From Bacillus sp. FJAT-26390 (GTDB lineage: Bacteria > Bacillota > Bacilli > Paenibacillales > Paenibacillaceae): 64,000 nt of DNA. The stretch is taken from positions 124,001 to 188,000 of the forward strand of contig NZ_MAQX01000001.1 of the NCBI RefSeq assembly GCF_001682865.1, given 5' to 3'. The notes under the pieces are model-generated. The model did not search any database. It had not been told where the DNA came from and saw only the letters and a list, made by a program, of their open reading frames with translations. The position numbers and the translations under genes were made by a program. Positions 45,097 through 53,107 of the stretch are shown here, one piece after another; position 1 is the first letter of the stretch; each line of letters begins with the position of its first letter.

Positions 45097-45345
45097 TCTC
45101 CTTTTCCTTTTTGTTCAAGAGCTGCTGTCTCTGTACTAACCACAGGGCTATTGTAGAAAAAAGATACCTCCGGAATATGACCAACTTGTATCCATCTTGT
45201 AAAATCTCGCAAAAACCGACATGACAGAAGGCTTGTCCCCGTTTTCACGGCGAAAAATAGCGAAATAACCAAATCGACATAGGCTTGGCGGAATTGGCGT
45301 CACCAATCAACACAATGGTAAGAACCCCACTAAAGGAGATTAAAG

Positions 45346-45972
45346 ATGACAGGTGTTCGTGCAGTTATTATAGACCCCTTTTTCGAGCAGCCAAATTGGT
45401 TGTCAAAAGTAGAGTATAGAGAAACGGTCTATCTATCAAAAAATTCAACCGAAGAGGACGCTGTCCTTTTTCTCACACTGCTATGCGGTTTTAACAACAT
45501 TTCCATTGATAAAGAGCCAAATGAATTTGTACAAGAGCTCATTCGTACAGATGAAGTTGCACTTAGCGGCGGAATTGCTTTTGAAGGTCAAGGTAAGTTG
45601 ATTTTACCTAGTTGTTGTTGTGGATTGGAGCAATGGAGAGAGGTAAAGGAAGCAGTTAAGTCAAAGAAAGATATATGGCTTGGACATGATCCTTTTCCAA
45701 CTATCGAATACATCGATGAATCAGTGAGGATTTGGTCGGATGATTACATTGGAAATAGGAAGAAAGAACCGATTACAGAGCAAGAAAGACAAAAGATGTT
45801 TTTCATTACATATAGCCATCATGATTTGATAGAACAAATGAATGTCATTGAAATGGATTTGTTGGACTTTTTCAAATACCCATTGGTTAATGCTTTATCG
45901 ATGGTGGATACTGGCTTGTTGGATGAGCTTTTTGCGATTTATCGTGGATGGTTTAGGTTGGCAAAGAAATAA
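45346..45972 (+). CDS. Hypothetical cytosolic protein
   Basis: This 208-aa acidic protein starts VRAVIIDPFFEQPNWLSKVE and carries a SCCCGLEQWREV cluster, then WLGHDPFPTIEYIDESVRIW. No signal peptide or membrane helix is seen. The CCCGLE..W and GHDP pattern recalls small orphan proteins that behave like immunity or stress proteins, but I cannot name a family. RBS AAAGGAG lies before ATG 45346. It stands alone on the plus strand. Confidence 0.65.
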   Translation: MTGVRAVIIDPFFEQPNWLSKVEYRETVYLSKNSTEEDAVLFLTLLCGFNNISIDKEPNEFVQELIRTDEVALSGGIAFEGQGKLILPSCCCGLEQWREVKEAVKSKKDIWLGHDPFPTIEYIDESVRIWSDDYIGNRKKEPITEQERQKMFFITYSHHDLIEQMNVIEMDLLDFFKYPLVNALSMVDTGLLDELFAIYRGWFRLAKK

Positions 45973-46035
45973 AACATGCTCTAACTGAGAAAGTCAGCAG
46001 CAGTTAGATTGGCAAGATGAACAGGAGTGAAAAGG

Positions 46036-46455
46036 ATGGAGCTTCGCATTTCCAGCGAATCCAATCGTACGGATAAAGCTTATGTGAGAGATCAAATGTA
46101 TGCGTACAATATGAAGCATTTTCCCGACAACCTAAAAGGCAGGTACCAAGAGGTAAATCTGTTTTTAAAAAATGCGGATGGTCAAATGTACGGCGGGTTG
46201 CTAGGAGAAATATGCTGGAACTGGCTGGAGATACACTATTTGTTTGTTGATGAAGGACTTCGGAAATTAGGCTATGGAAAAAAACTTTTGATTGAAGCCG
46301 AGAAAATAGCGTTTGAGAAAAACTGCAATTTCATAAAACTGGACACGTTAAGCTTTCAGGCGCTGGATTTTTATCAAAAACAAGGGTATGAGGTGTTTGG
46401 TGCGATTGAAAATGCGGGCAGCTATACGCACTATTATTTAAAAAAGAATCTCTAA
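46036..46455 (+). CDS. GNAT-family N-acetyltransferase
   Basis: This 139-aa protein has a GNAT fold with EIHYLFVDEGLRKLGYGKKLL as the acetyl-CoA-binding motif A (RKLGYGKKL) and LDTLSFQALDFYQKQGYEVFG as motif B. The substrate is not evident. ATG 46036 follows GGAG by 8 nt; GTG 46027 overlaps it. A perfect terminator follows. Unlike the frameshifted GNAT at 43.1 kb it is intact. Confidence 0.88.
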   Translation: MELRISSESNRTDKAYVRDQMYAYNMKHFPDNLKGRYQEVNLFLKNADGQMYGGLLGEICWNWLEIHYLFVDEGLRKLGYGKKLLIEAEKIAFEKNCNFIKLDTLSFQALDFYQKQGYEVFGAIENAGSYTHYYLKKNL

Positions 46456-46500
46456 CAAGCAAGGAGCAGTCCCATTTCGGGAGCTGCTCCTTGCTTGTTT
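46454..46500. terminator. Bidirectional terminator
   Basis: A perfect 16-bp stem, AACAAGCAAGGAGCAG with CTGCTCCTTGCTTGTT, with a 14-nt loop. It lies between the convergent GNAT gene and the hypothetical gene and can serve both. Confidence 0.9.
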
Positions 46501-46505
46501 CCTTT

Positions 46506-47048
46506 CTAATCCTGCTGGCTTCGCAGGTAAGCCGCATATTCTTCCGTAAATTCGAGCGCTTGCTCGAAATCGGACGATAGGAGCGAAAGCGCCGCGACAA
46601 CAGCGTCCTTTCCCGTTTCGGTTAGAGCGATGATGCGAGGCTGCCGGGGGATACGCAGCTGAGTATGATCGTGATACACGACGGTGACGATGGTGCCAAG
46701 CCGTTCATTGCTCTGAGAATAGACGGTGCTCCACATCCAGCGCTGCTGGTCGTTCTCCTCCTCGTTTCCCCATTCCCTAGAAATATCAAACTCGCCTGGA
46801 AAATGCGGCTCAGGACGGAATCCGTTCTCCTTTAGCTGTCTATGGATTGGTAAAAATAAAAGGTTCAAATAGGTGCCATATGCCATATCGCCTGCCTCAT
46901 GATATGCCCTCAGCAATTTATCTTGATTGCGGGAAAATACAGTTTGCCAGTTCTCCGTCACATGCTCTTCAACGTAACTGGCGATCGCGTCAATTGAGCC
47001 CTCGTGACTTGCCTCCAAGTAGGCTTTTAATGGCTTTGCTTGATTCAT
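46506..47048 (-). CDS. Hypothetical protein
   Basis: This 180-aa cytosolic protein starts MNQAKPLKAYLEASHEGSID and is helix-rich, with a beta stretch in the middle (RLGTIVTVVYHDHTQLRIPRQ) and a helical end (DFEQALEFTEEYAAYLRSQQD). No domain was recognised. ATG 47048 has GGAAGGGG 8 nt upstream; the frame continues upstream to 47141 without a ribosome binding site. It is separate from the ger operon by a terminator. Confidence 0.65.
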   Translation of the reverse strand: MNQAKPLKAYLEASHEGSIDAIASYVEEHVTENWQTVFSRNQDKLLRAYHEAGDMAYGTYLNLLFLPIHRQLKENGFRPEPHFPGEFDISREWGNEEENDQQRWMWSTVYSQSNERLGTIVTVVYHDHTQLRIPRQPRIIALTETGKDAVVAALSLLSSDFEQALEFTEEYAAYLRSQQD

Positions 47049-47202
47049 CGTTTTATCCCCTTCCATTGTATTCAAACGATCTTTCACTTTCCTTTTAAGC
47101 TTACAACATTCATGCAAATGATAAGGTTCATCCGATTTCATTCCAGTAAACAGCCTTGTTTTGAAAAAAACATTAACAGATAAGTTTAACCTTTACCGTT
47201 AA

Positions 47203-47243
47203 AATTGAAAAAGCAGACCACCGATGATCGGCAGCCTGCTCTA
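47203..47243 (-). terminator. Terminator of the ger operon
   Basis: On the minus strand GCAG-GCTGCCGAT pairs with ATCGG-TGGTCTGC (imperfect) and is followed by TTTTTC. It lies just after the gerC-type gene. Confidence 0.6.
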
Positions 47244-47256
47244 CTCTGTTCATGCA

Positions 47257-48312
47257 TTAGGATTTTAAATCACCGCTGTCGATAATAACGACGTCGATCG
47301 TAAATTCCTGTTTAAGCTTTGGAAAATAAGTCTCTTTCCATTTCTTCCTTTGTTCTTCAGACATTTGGTTTCGGAAGTATTGGCCGATTCCCAAAATATC
47401 GGATTTATTGGCCTGCAACCTGGTAAGGAGGCTTAAATATCTTTTTCTCATTAGCGCTTCAAGATCTTTTTTAATCTGGTCATTAGTAGGGTTACCTTGC
47501 TTCTCTTCAATCACGCCCATTAGTTTCATATGGCTTGTAAGCTTTGGCGTTGAACCGGACCAATCTGCATGGTTGGAAACATGAGCATTGTCAAGCGATA
47601 CGGTAGAACTATTCATAACCTCAACCGTCCCGCCAGAGTATTGTCCTTGGTAAAGATTGTAGATAAGCGTCTCTTCAATCGATATTTTGCCGACCATTCG
47701 CGCTTTGTTCATAATAGCGGAGCCTTTGGATAAGAATGGCGTTGCCGTTCCTTTGGCGATTATAGGGATGGCGGTATCCTCCGTATCAGTATAGATTCCG
47801 CGGTAGGCTTCCCATAAATGAATAATGGAAATGTTAGGCGTCCAGCCGGAATCCTTGCCGAAAAAATCATAGGCAGATAAGCCGACATTTATTTTCTTTT
47901 GATCATGCATGACTTCTTCAAAATCTCCCGAAACGATAGCGATTAAAGCCTTTGGCGAGATTTCTCTTGAACGTACCGCAAACTCAATCGATTCTTTAAT
48001 GCTATCTTTTGCAACTTCTTCACTAATAAGAAGCAGCTTTAAGTGCAATAAATCAATGCTTTCCTCCGCATGGGTGCGAAGCATATCTATCGCCTTATCG
48101 ATCGTTTTCTCGTCGGCATCGATCGTTCTTGTCGAGTTATTTTCCGGATTAGGAATGCGCAAATAAAGATGGACGTTCCCGTTTTTTCCTTTGTCTATGC
48201 CCATGACCACGGGAAGCAGCCGTTTATCTATATCCTTATTGTTCCAACAGCCGGTTAATAAAGCGAAGAAGCTCAAGAGCAGCACGAACCGAGCCAAGTT
48301 TTTAATAATCAT
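47257..48312 (-). CDS. Ger(x)C-type spore germination lipoprotein
   Basis: This 351-aa lipoprotein (lipobox LLTGCWN at residues 18-24) is the C subunit of a GerA-type germinant receptor in the spore inner membrane. Family marks include DIDKRLLPVVMGIDKG and KKWKETYFPKLKQEFTIDVVI. ATG 48312 has GGAGG 8 nt upstream and overlaps the B-subunit gene by 4 bp (ATGA), so translation is coupled. It is the last gene of the A-B-C operon. The germinant is unknown. Confidence 0.88.
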   Translation of the reverse strand: MIIKNLARFVLLLSFFALLTGCWNNKDIDKRLLPVVMGIDKGKNGNVHLYLRIPNPENNSTRTIDADEKTIDKAIDMLRTHAEESIDLLHLKLLLISEEVAKDSIKESIEFAVRSREISPKALIAIVSGDFEEVMHDQKKINVGLSAYDFFGKDSGWTPNISIIHLWEAYRGIYTDTEDTAIPIIAKGTATPFLSKGSAIMNKARMVGKISIEETLIYNLYQGQYSGGTVEVMNSSTVSLDNAHVSNHADWSGSTPKLTSHMKLMGVIEEKQGNPTNDQIKKDLEALMRKRYLSLLTRLQANKSDILGIGQYFRNQMSEEQRKKWKETYFPKLKQEFTIDVVIIDSGDLKS

Positions 48313-49379
48313 GCCGCTTGCCTCCTTTTGATCAGCCCCATAGCAAATACAGCTGCCGGTATGACGAGTATGCAGTAATAACGAATTTGCGTATCCACCC
48401 AGATGAGCGATTGGACGGAGTTCCAAGTAGGTAAAAATCCAGCAAGCGCCAATACCGCAGCCGCTAGAATAATGGATAGTATCGTAACCGAGAACGGCAG
48501 ATAGAGCCTTTGAATGACATTGATCATCATCCAAAGCACCAAAGAAGCATATACAAACACCGAAGTAAGCGTGCAAGTAATATAAAACAAGGTCAGTCTA
48601 TCAAACATGATCCAGCTGATATCGATGGAGTCCATCGAAATGATGGTGGGAAACTGAAAGCGGACGGAGGTTTCCTGGCTAAAGATAAGGATAGGAATAT
48701 ACACCATCGCGAAATAAAAAACCAATAAGCTAAGATAGGTCCAAAAAATATTTTTATGCTTTTTTAAAATGGGGTATTTGTGAAGGGGAATCAAGCCCAA
48801 AAAGAGAAAACCGGTATGAGCGAACAGGCTTGAATAAAAATCAGGGCTATTTAGAAAAGATAATTTGGCATCAACCAGCGGATAGCTGTTTTTTATATCG
48901 AAATTTCCAAAGGAAGTAATGAACGAGAACACCGTGATGGGCATGCATAGTATAAAAAGAATAATGGTAGACCTTATAATGGTATCGATTCCTTTCCAGG
49001 CAGCATACAAAGGGATTACTACCAATAATACGATTGTCCATATCGGATATTCGGGCAGGAAGGTGACCGTCAGCATTTCCGCATGAACACGCAGGATGAC
49101 GCTAAGGTCTACAAAAAAGAACAGGATTAACGGAAGGAGAAAGATCCGGGCTGCCCATTTTCCGATTAAATCATTAAAAATATCAACGAGATCCATTTTA
49201 GGAAAAACAGCAAGGCCTTTCAAATACACCCACATCAATATCCATTCCATAAAAAAGCCTACTAAAATAGGCTCCCAATGTCCGCTCTTCGTAGATCCGA
49301 TAATTTTTTCGGGATAGATTAAAAGTATAGTAGCCAGGTGAATCAAGAAAAAGGTAACTAATGGAGCATATTTAGTCAT
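48309..49379 (-). CDS. GerAB-type spore germination permease
   Basis: This 356-aa protein has about ten membrane helices of the amino acid/polyamine transporter-like GerAB family. These subunits bind the germinant in A-B-C receptors. It starts within 8 bp of the end of the A-subunit gene and overlaps the C-subunit gene by 4 bp. GSTKSGHWEPILVGFFMEW and FLFLGLIPLHKYPILKK are notable segments. Expression is expected in the forespore (known of the family); I could not find a clear sigma-G promoter. Confidence 0.88.
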   Translation of the reverse strand: MTKYAPLVTFFLIHLATILLIYPEKIIGSTKSGHWEPILVGFFMEWILMWVYLKGLAVFPKMDLVDIFNDLIGKWAARIFLLPLILFFFVDLSVILRVHAEMLTVTFLPEYPIWTIVLLVVIPLYAAWKGIDTIIRSTIILFILCMPITVFSFITSFGNFDIKNSYPLVDAKLSFLNSPDFYSSLFAHTGFLFLGLIPLHKYPILKKHKNIFWTYLSLLVFYFAMVYIPILIFSQETSVRFQFPTIISMDSIDISWIMFDRLTLFYITCTLTSVFVYASLVLWMMINVIQRLYLPFSVTILSIILAAAVLALAGFLPTWNSVQSLIWVDTQIRYYCILVIPAAVFAMGLIKRRQAA

Positions 49380-50718
49380 TTGTACCTCCGGATTTCATGC
49401 TTGAGTTGAGGTATGGGTATTGAAACGTCGTTACGCTTGCTATGTAAAAACAAACCCAGACCACGCCGGACAGCGTGCCTAGCAGGCCGTAAATCGCGCT
49501 AATAATTAAAATGATGTATTTGAATAACCGTATCATAAACGCATTTTGGTAGCCGACCAAAGTGAAATTCGCGATCGTTGTTGCGGCTAATATAATAATT
49601 AATAAATTGCTGACCAGTTTCGCTTGAACGACAGCCTGGCCGAGAATGATCCCGCCTACCATCGTAACGGTGGGTCCTATGCTTTTTGGAAGCCGTAGGC
49701 TTGCCTCAATAATCATTTCCAAAATGCCTAGCATGAGCAGCACTTCAACTAAAGCAGGGTAGGGAACACCTTCTCTGCTTAAAGCGACGGACAATGCGAG
49801 CTGGATACGAAGAACCTCGGGATTCACAGAAACTAATGCCACATAAAGCCCAGGGGCAATCAAGCCAACGAATAGACCAAGCATTCGTATTGCACGTATA
49901 GTGACCATAAAAACAAACGGAAAATTACGATCCCCATGCATGCTCCATAGATCATTAGCAAATCCAGGAACGGCAAGCGCGTAAGGATAATGATCCAAAA
50001 AGATAACAATTCTGCCTTCCATCAAATGCCGAACGGTTTCCGAAGGGATTTCTGTTGCAACGAAGGCCGGAACAAGGCTAAATTTCGGCAAGCCCAATGC
50101 GCTTGATAGATCTTGGACGCCTTCAATCTCTTTTTCTTTATTTTTTTCCAAAAGAAAGATAATGCGCTGCACCACTTTTGGCTGAGATTTGCTGCTTACA
50201 TGAAACAGGCTAATTCTGCGCGGATTAAACGCCCCTAACATATAATTGCCAATAACCAAATCCTTCGAATTGATTTTAGTCCGCAACATGCTGATATTCG
50301 TTTTGATATCCTCTGTAAAGGCGTCGAACGACGATTCGATTACATTTTCTGATTGCGGGACGTCAACATTTCTAGCGATGCGGGGATGAGTCGGATTGAT
50401 CATGACATGAGTTAAACCGTCTTCCGAAAAAAGGCTGAGCCTGCCGCTCAGAAGAGCTTGCACGATATTATCAAAGGAGTTCTCAAAGGTACCGCCGGTT
50501 GTTAAAACGATTTGCTCTAGCGTATCTTTTTTTTCGTTGAAATGAATTTCAAGCTGAAGCAGCGACTTTCTTGTTTCACGGATATCAACAAGCGATTCGA
50601 AATAGCAAAGGTGAACCGTTGATCCGTAAAGTGAAAACTGCTCCGATACAAAATCAGAGCTTTCCTGAAAAAACAGATTAATTTGGTCATATAGATTTGA
50701 CGGAACGATTGGATCCAT
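49372..50718 (-). CDS. GerAA-type spore germination protein
   Basis: This 448-aa protein is the A subunit of a GerA-type receptor: an N-terminal cytoplasmic region (about 230 residues, LRTKINSKDLVIGNYMLGAFNPRRIS) and a membrane domain (PYALAVPGFANDLWSMHGDRN, then SREGVPYPALVEVLLMLG). It is shorter than the usual 480-540 aa. ATG 50718 was chosen since GGGTGG lies 8 nt upstream; the frame extends upstream to 50871 without such a site. It heads the A-B-C operon. Confidence 0.88.
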   Translation of the reverse strand: MDPIVPSNLYDQINLFFQESSDFVSEQFSLYGSTVHLCYFESLVDIRETRKSLLQLEIHFNEKKDTLEQIVLTTGGTFENSFDNIVQALLSGRLSLFSEDGLTHVMINPTHPRIARNVDVPQSENVIESSFDAFTEDIKTNISMLRTKINSKDLVIGNYMLGAFNPRRISLFHVSSKSQPKVVQRIIFLLEKNKEKEIEGVQDLSSALGLPKFSLVPAFVATEIPSETVRHLMEGRIVIFLDHYPYALAVPGFANDLWSMHGDRNFPFVFMVTIRAIRMLGLFVGLIAPGLYVALVSVNPEVLRIQLALSVALSREGVPYPALVEVLLMLGILEMIIEASLRLPKSIGPTVTMVGGIILGQAVVQAKLVSNLLIIILAATTIANFTLVGYQNAFMIRLFKYIILIISAIYGLLGTLSGVVWVCFYIASVTTFQYPYLNSSMKSGGTND

Positions 50719-50873
50719 ATATTTTCCACCCCCCAATAAAATGTTCAAGAACCAGTTTGCCCGAATTTGGGAAGCGGGATACTTGCATATTAGGGTTGAA
50801 GGCGGCAAGATCGATGAATAATAGGGCAGGATGGCGCGCGGGGATCGCTCTACTAGCATTGGGACATACAAGG

Positions 50874-50918
50874 GAAAAGCCCCCGCACATACTCTTTAAG
50901 CATGTGAGAAGGCTTCGG
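50874..50918 (-). terminator. Probable terminator of the CBM9-like gene
   Basis: On the minus strand AGCC...CACAT pairs with ATGTG...GGCT in an imperfect hairpin followed by TTTT. It sits between the CBM9-like gene and the ger operon. Confidence 0.5.
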
Positions 50919-50920
50919 AT

Positions 50921-51571
50921 TTAATCGTTCGTTACGAATACAAACTTGCCAAAGCGAGAAGGGATATGATAATTGATGGCATAGGTCGGCTGCCAAGCTT
51001 GAAATTGCCTGCTGCCATTTGTTCCTTCGTCGATGCGGTAAAAATTCACTTTCCAACTGACGCCAGGCTCTGGCTTGCGCTTGAAATTAATGGCAGGAAT
51101 GCGGATGCCGTAGCTCAAAATCCCATTGCCTGCCTCTTCGACGATCGTTTGCAGCTCTTTGAAGCTCCATGCCATATCCGTACCTGTAATAGATTTATTG
51201 CCATCATTCTCGATTCTAGCGTCAAAAACAACGTTGCGCGGACTAACCTCAAGCTCAAAGTAGCTTTGGCCGAGGCCTGCTTCGTCAATGAACAATTCTA
51301 CGACATCCTGTTCATATAACGGTTCGTCTTTCTGCGTGAAATCCGATACGATATGATTGTCCTGACACATGAAACGAACGTATAAGCTATCTGCGCTCCA
51401 GCAGGCCCGAACCTCCGTTGACTCCAAGGGAGACAGTCCTGTCACGGTGTCCGTTAATTCAACATGGCTGCAATCGTTCCAGTCCACCGTTTCTAATCGA
51501 TTGGGCAGGCCGATAAACTTAGCTGGTTTACAGTAATAAATGCCGGACGTGCTCTGATCATTGCCTGACAA
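50921..51571 (-). CDS. CBM9-like (DOMON-type) carbohydrate-binding protein
   Basis: This 216-aa protein is a single carbohydrate-binding module 9-like domain: VRACWSADSLYVRFMCQDNH, then EQDVVELFIDEAGLGQSYFELEVSPRNVVFDARI, and VSWKVNFYRIDEG. It has no signal peptide and no enzyme domain. Start TTG 51571 has GAGGTG 6 nt upstream. Its role is unknown; similar stand-alone modules occur in Paenibacillus and may bind sugars in the cytoplasm or be fused to enzymes elsewhere. Confidence 0.8.
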   Translation of the reverse strand: MSGNDQSTSGIYYCKPAKFIGLPNRLETVDWNDCSHVELTDTVTGLSPLESTEVRACWSADSLYVRFMCQDNHIVSDFTQKDEPLYEQDVVELFIDEAGLGQSYFELEVSPRNVVFDARIENDGNKSITGTDMAWSFKELQTIVEEAGNGILSYGIRIPAINFKRKPEPGVSWKVNFYRIDEGTNGSRQFQAWQPTYAINYHIPSRFGKFVFVTND

Positions 51572-51660
51572 TAGCTACACCTCATTTTTAAATAAAAATC
51601 TTTCCATCATTACTATATATTAATGGCCACTCAACTAAAAGCATGAGGAGGAAAATAACG

Positions 51661-51723
51661 ATGTTTGAAGTGTTCGATTTGAGAGAGAGGATGGACTTTT
51701 TTGATGAAGCTGAAACGAGCTAA
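51661..51723 (+). pseudogene. Probable remnant of a GNAT gene start
   Basis: A GAGGAGG site precedes ATG 51661 and a 20-codon frame, MFEVFDLRERMDFFDEAETS, that resembles the first residues of a common Paenibacillus GNAT family before it stops. The rest of the gene is missing. It is too short to be judged firmly. Confidence 0.3.
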
Positions 51724-51803
51724 GCTAATTGAGGTAGATAAAGAGGCACTCAAAGGGAGCCTAACTTCGTTTCATTAATTATTATGGCTCCTTATTGCAA
51801 AAT

Positions 51804-51836
51804 GGGCGCAATCACATCTAAGTGGTTGCGCCCATA
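51804..51836. terminator. Strong hairpin, probable minus-strand terminator
   Basis: ATGGGCGCAA-CAC pairs with GTG-TTGCGCCCAT. T residues follow on the minus strand (ATTTTGC), after the zinc-ribbon membrane protein gene, so it probably ends that operon. Confidence 0.55.
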
Positions 51837-51868
51837 CGTTTTGAAAATTAGCTGCGAATATCCGTGTG

Positions 51869-52804
51869 TTACTTGCTCTTGAGTTGAAAATCCTCATCCC
51901 ATTTATACTTTTCGTTATAAATATCCATAACCTCATCGTATAAGGAGCCGGAGCCCGGACTGCTCTGTATGATCCGATAGAGACGCAGAAAACGGTCTTT
52001 AGGAAGCTTGCGCGCGTAACGCAATACCAAATAGGGATATAACGAAATGTATCGCTTCATTCTGACCGCAGCGCCTGTAACGCCGATTAGAATGCTCTCC
52101 CCTTGCTCCATTTTCAAAATCTGGGCTTCATGAAGCAAAACATACCGGAACGTATTCTCCTTAATCAAGTCCCGCCTGATTTTGGTGATCTCGCCTATAT
52201 ACTCGACAAGGTCGGGATTAAAATGGTTCATCAGCAGCGGGTCCAGCATGAGATCCATATCCTTGCGCAGCACAAACGATTGCAGCAGCAATATTTGCTC
52301 GACGCGAAGCTGGTCGGTATGGACAAGCGCTCCGATTTCACGCAGCATTTCATATGCGAGCGGCTTATCGCCGTCATGAAAGACTTGAATGGCCATTTCC
52401 CGGTCATTCACGAGGCCTGCAAAGAGAGTATAAGCTTCTCTCTGAAATAATTTTTCAAGCTGCATGAGTAAAAGTGCAGGGGTCGAGCGTCTTTGCATCG
52501 TCCATAATAGAGCGAGTAAAAGCAGTGACCCTGCTGCGAATAGACTAGTCTGCATGGCTGACTCGCTCATCACTAGGCCAATGGTCATGATTAACAATAC
52601 AATAAGCCGTGATCTCCACATCGACCTCTGCAAAATCGCGGCAGCGCGTTCTTCCACATTTTGCAGGGCAGGTTTGTTGCAAACCGGGCATTCCGATTCG
52701 CCAAGGACAGTGAAGTGATTGCAGCGACGGCAAATTTTAAGCTTCTCATAAGGATAGCGTGTTTTAATATAAGGGTTGAGTAGTACCGGCAGCTTCTTTA
52801 TCAT
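51869..52804 (-). CDS. Zinc-ribbon membrane protein, divergent from the tubulin-like operon
   Basis: This 311-aa protein starts with a zinc ribbon (CRRC at about residues 25-28 and CPVC at about 39-42) preceded by IKTRYPYEKLK. Two adjacent membrane helices (LIVLLIMTIGLVM, SLFAAGSLLLLALLW) follow near residues 68-103, then a helical cytosolic domain of about 200 residues (LRVEQILLLQSFVLRKDMDL, later LYPYLVLRYARKL). I do not recognise it. Its ATG overlaps the stop of the 51-aa gene (ATGA), and the pair is divergent from the VWA/tubulin-like operon 150 bp away, so a role in the same system is plausible. Confidence 0.75.
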   Translation of the reverse strand: MIKKLPVLLNPYIKTRYPYEKLKICRRCNHFTVLGESECPVCNKPALQNVEERAAAILQRSMWRSRLIVLLIMTIGLVMSESAMQTSLFAAGSLLLLALLWTMQRRSTPALLLMQLEKLFQREAYTLFAGLVNDREMAIQVFHDGDKPLAYEMLREIGALVHTDQLRVEQILLLQSFVLRKDMDLMLDPLLMNHFNPDLVEYIGEITKIRRDLIKENTFRYVLLHEAQILKMEQGESILIGVTGAAVRMKRYISLYPYLVLRYARKLPKDRFLRLYRIIQSSPGSGSLYDEVMDIYNEKYKWDEDFQLKSK

Positions 52805-52956
52805 TCGCGATCACGCTGCCCGCTGCTTTTTAGAATAGATAAGACTAGCTTGTTCACTTGCTCGGGAGATGGGGCCTGTCTCCTGCGTGAACGATAGCTG
52901 ATGACGCTGATGGTGACAAAAAGAAACAATAGTCCAAGACAGACGTATGTAACCAT
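52801..52956 (-). CDS. 51-aa membrane peptide translationally coupled to zinc-ribbon gene
   Basis: The product MVTYVCLGLLFLFVTISVIS has one N-terminal membrane helix and a basic, then polar tail (YRSRRRQAPSPEQVNKLVLS). RBS GAGGT lies about 8 nt before the ATG at 52956. Its TGA overlaps the ATG of the zinc-ribbon gene (ATGA), a strong sign of translational coupling. No family was recognised. Confidence 0.65.
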   Translation of the reverse strand: MVTYVCLGLLFLFVTISVISYRSRRRQAPSPEQVNKLVLSILKSSGQRDRE

Positions 52957-53002
52957 GTGCTGTACCTCGCTTACAGTAAAAGTGATTTATGGAAATCTAT
53001 CA

Positions 53003-53034
53003 GGTATACTTAATTTATAGTATAACATTATACT
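53003..53034 (+). promoter_or_regulatory. AT-rich palindrome cluster before the VWA/tubulin-like operon
   Basis: Three related TATACT/AGTATA units lie close together; AGTATAACATTATACT (53019-53034) is a 7-bp inverted repeat with a 2-bp centre. It lies 75 bp before the operon's first gene, in the divergent promoter region, and may be a regulator site that also carries a -10-like TATAGT. No binding protein can be named. Confidence 0.4.
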
Positions 53035-53107
53035 TGGAGCAGTGACTAACAGTGACTATCGGACTAGCATGGGAGAACCGTTTGTCCTATTACAAAGGAG
53101 TACAAAA

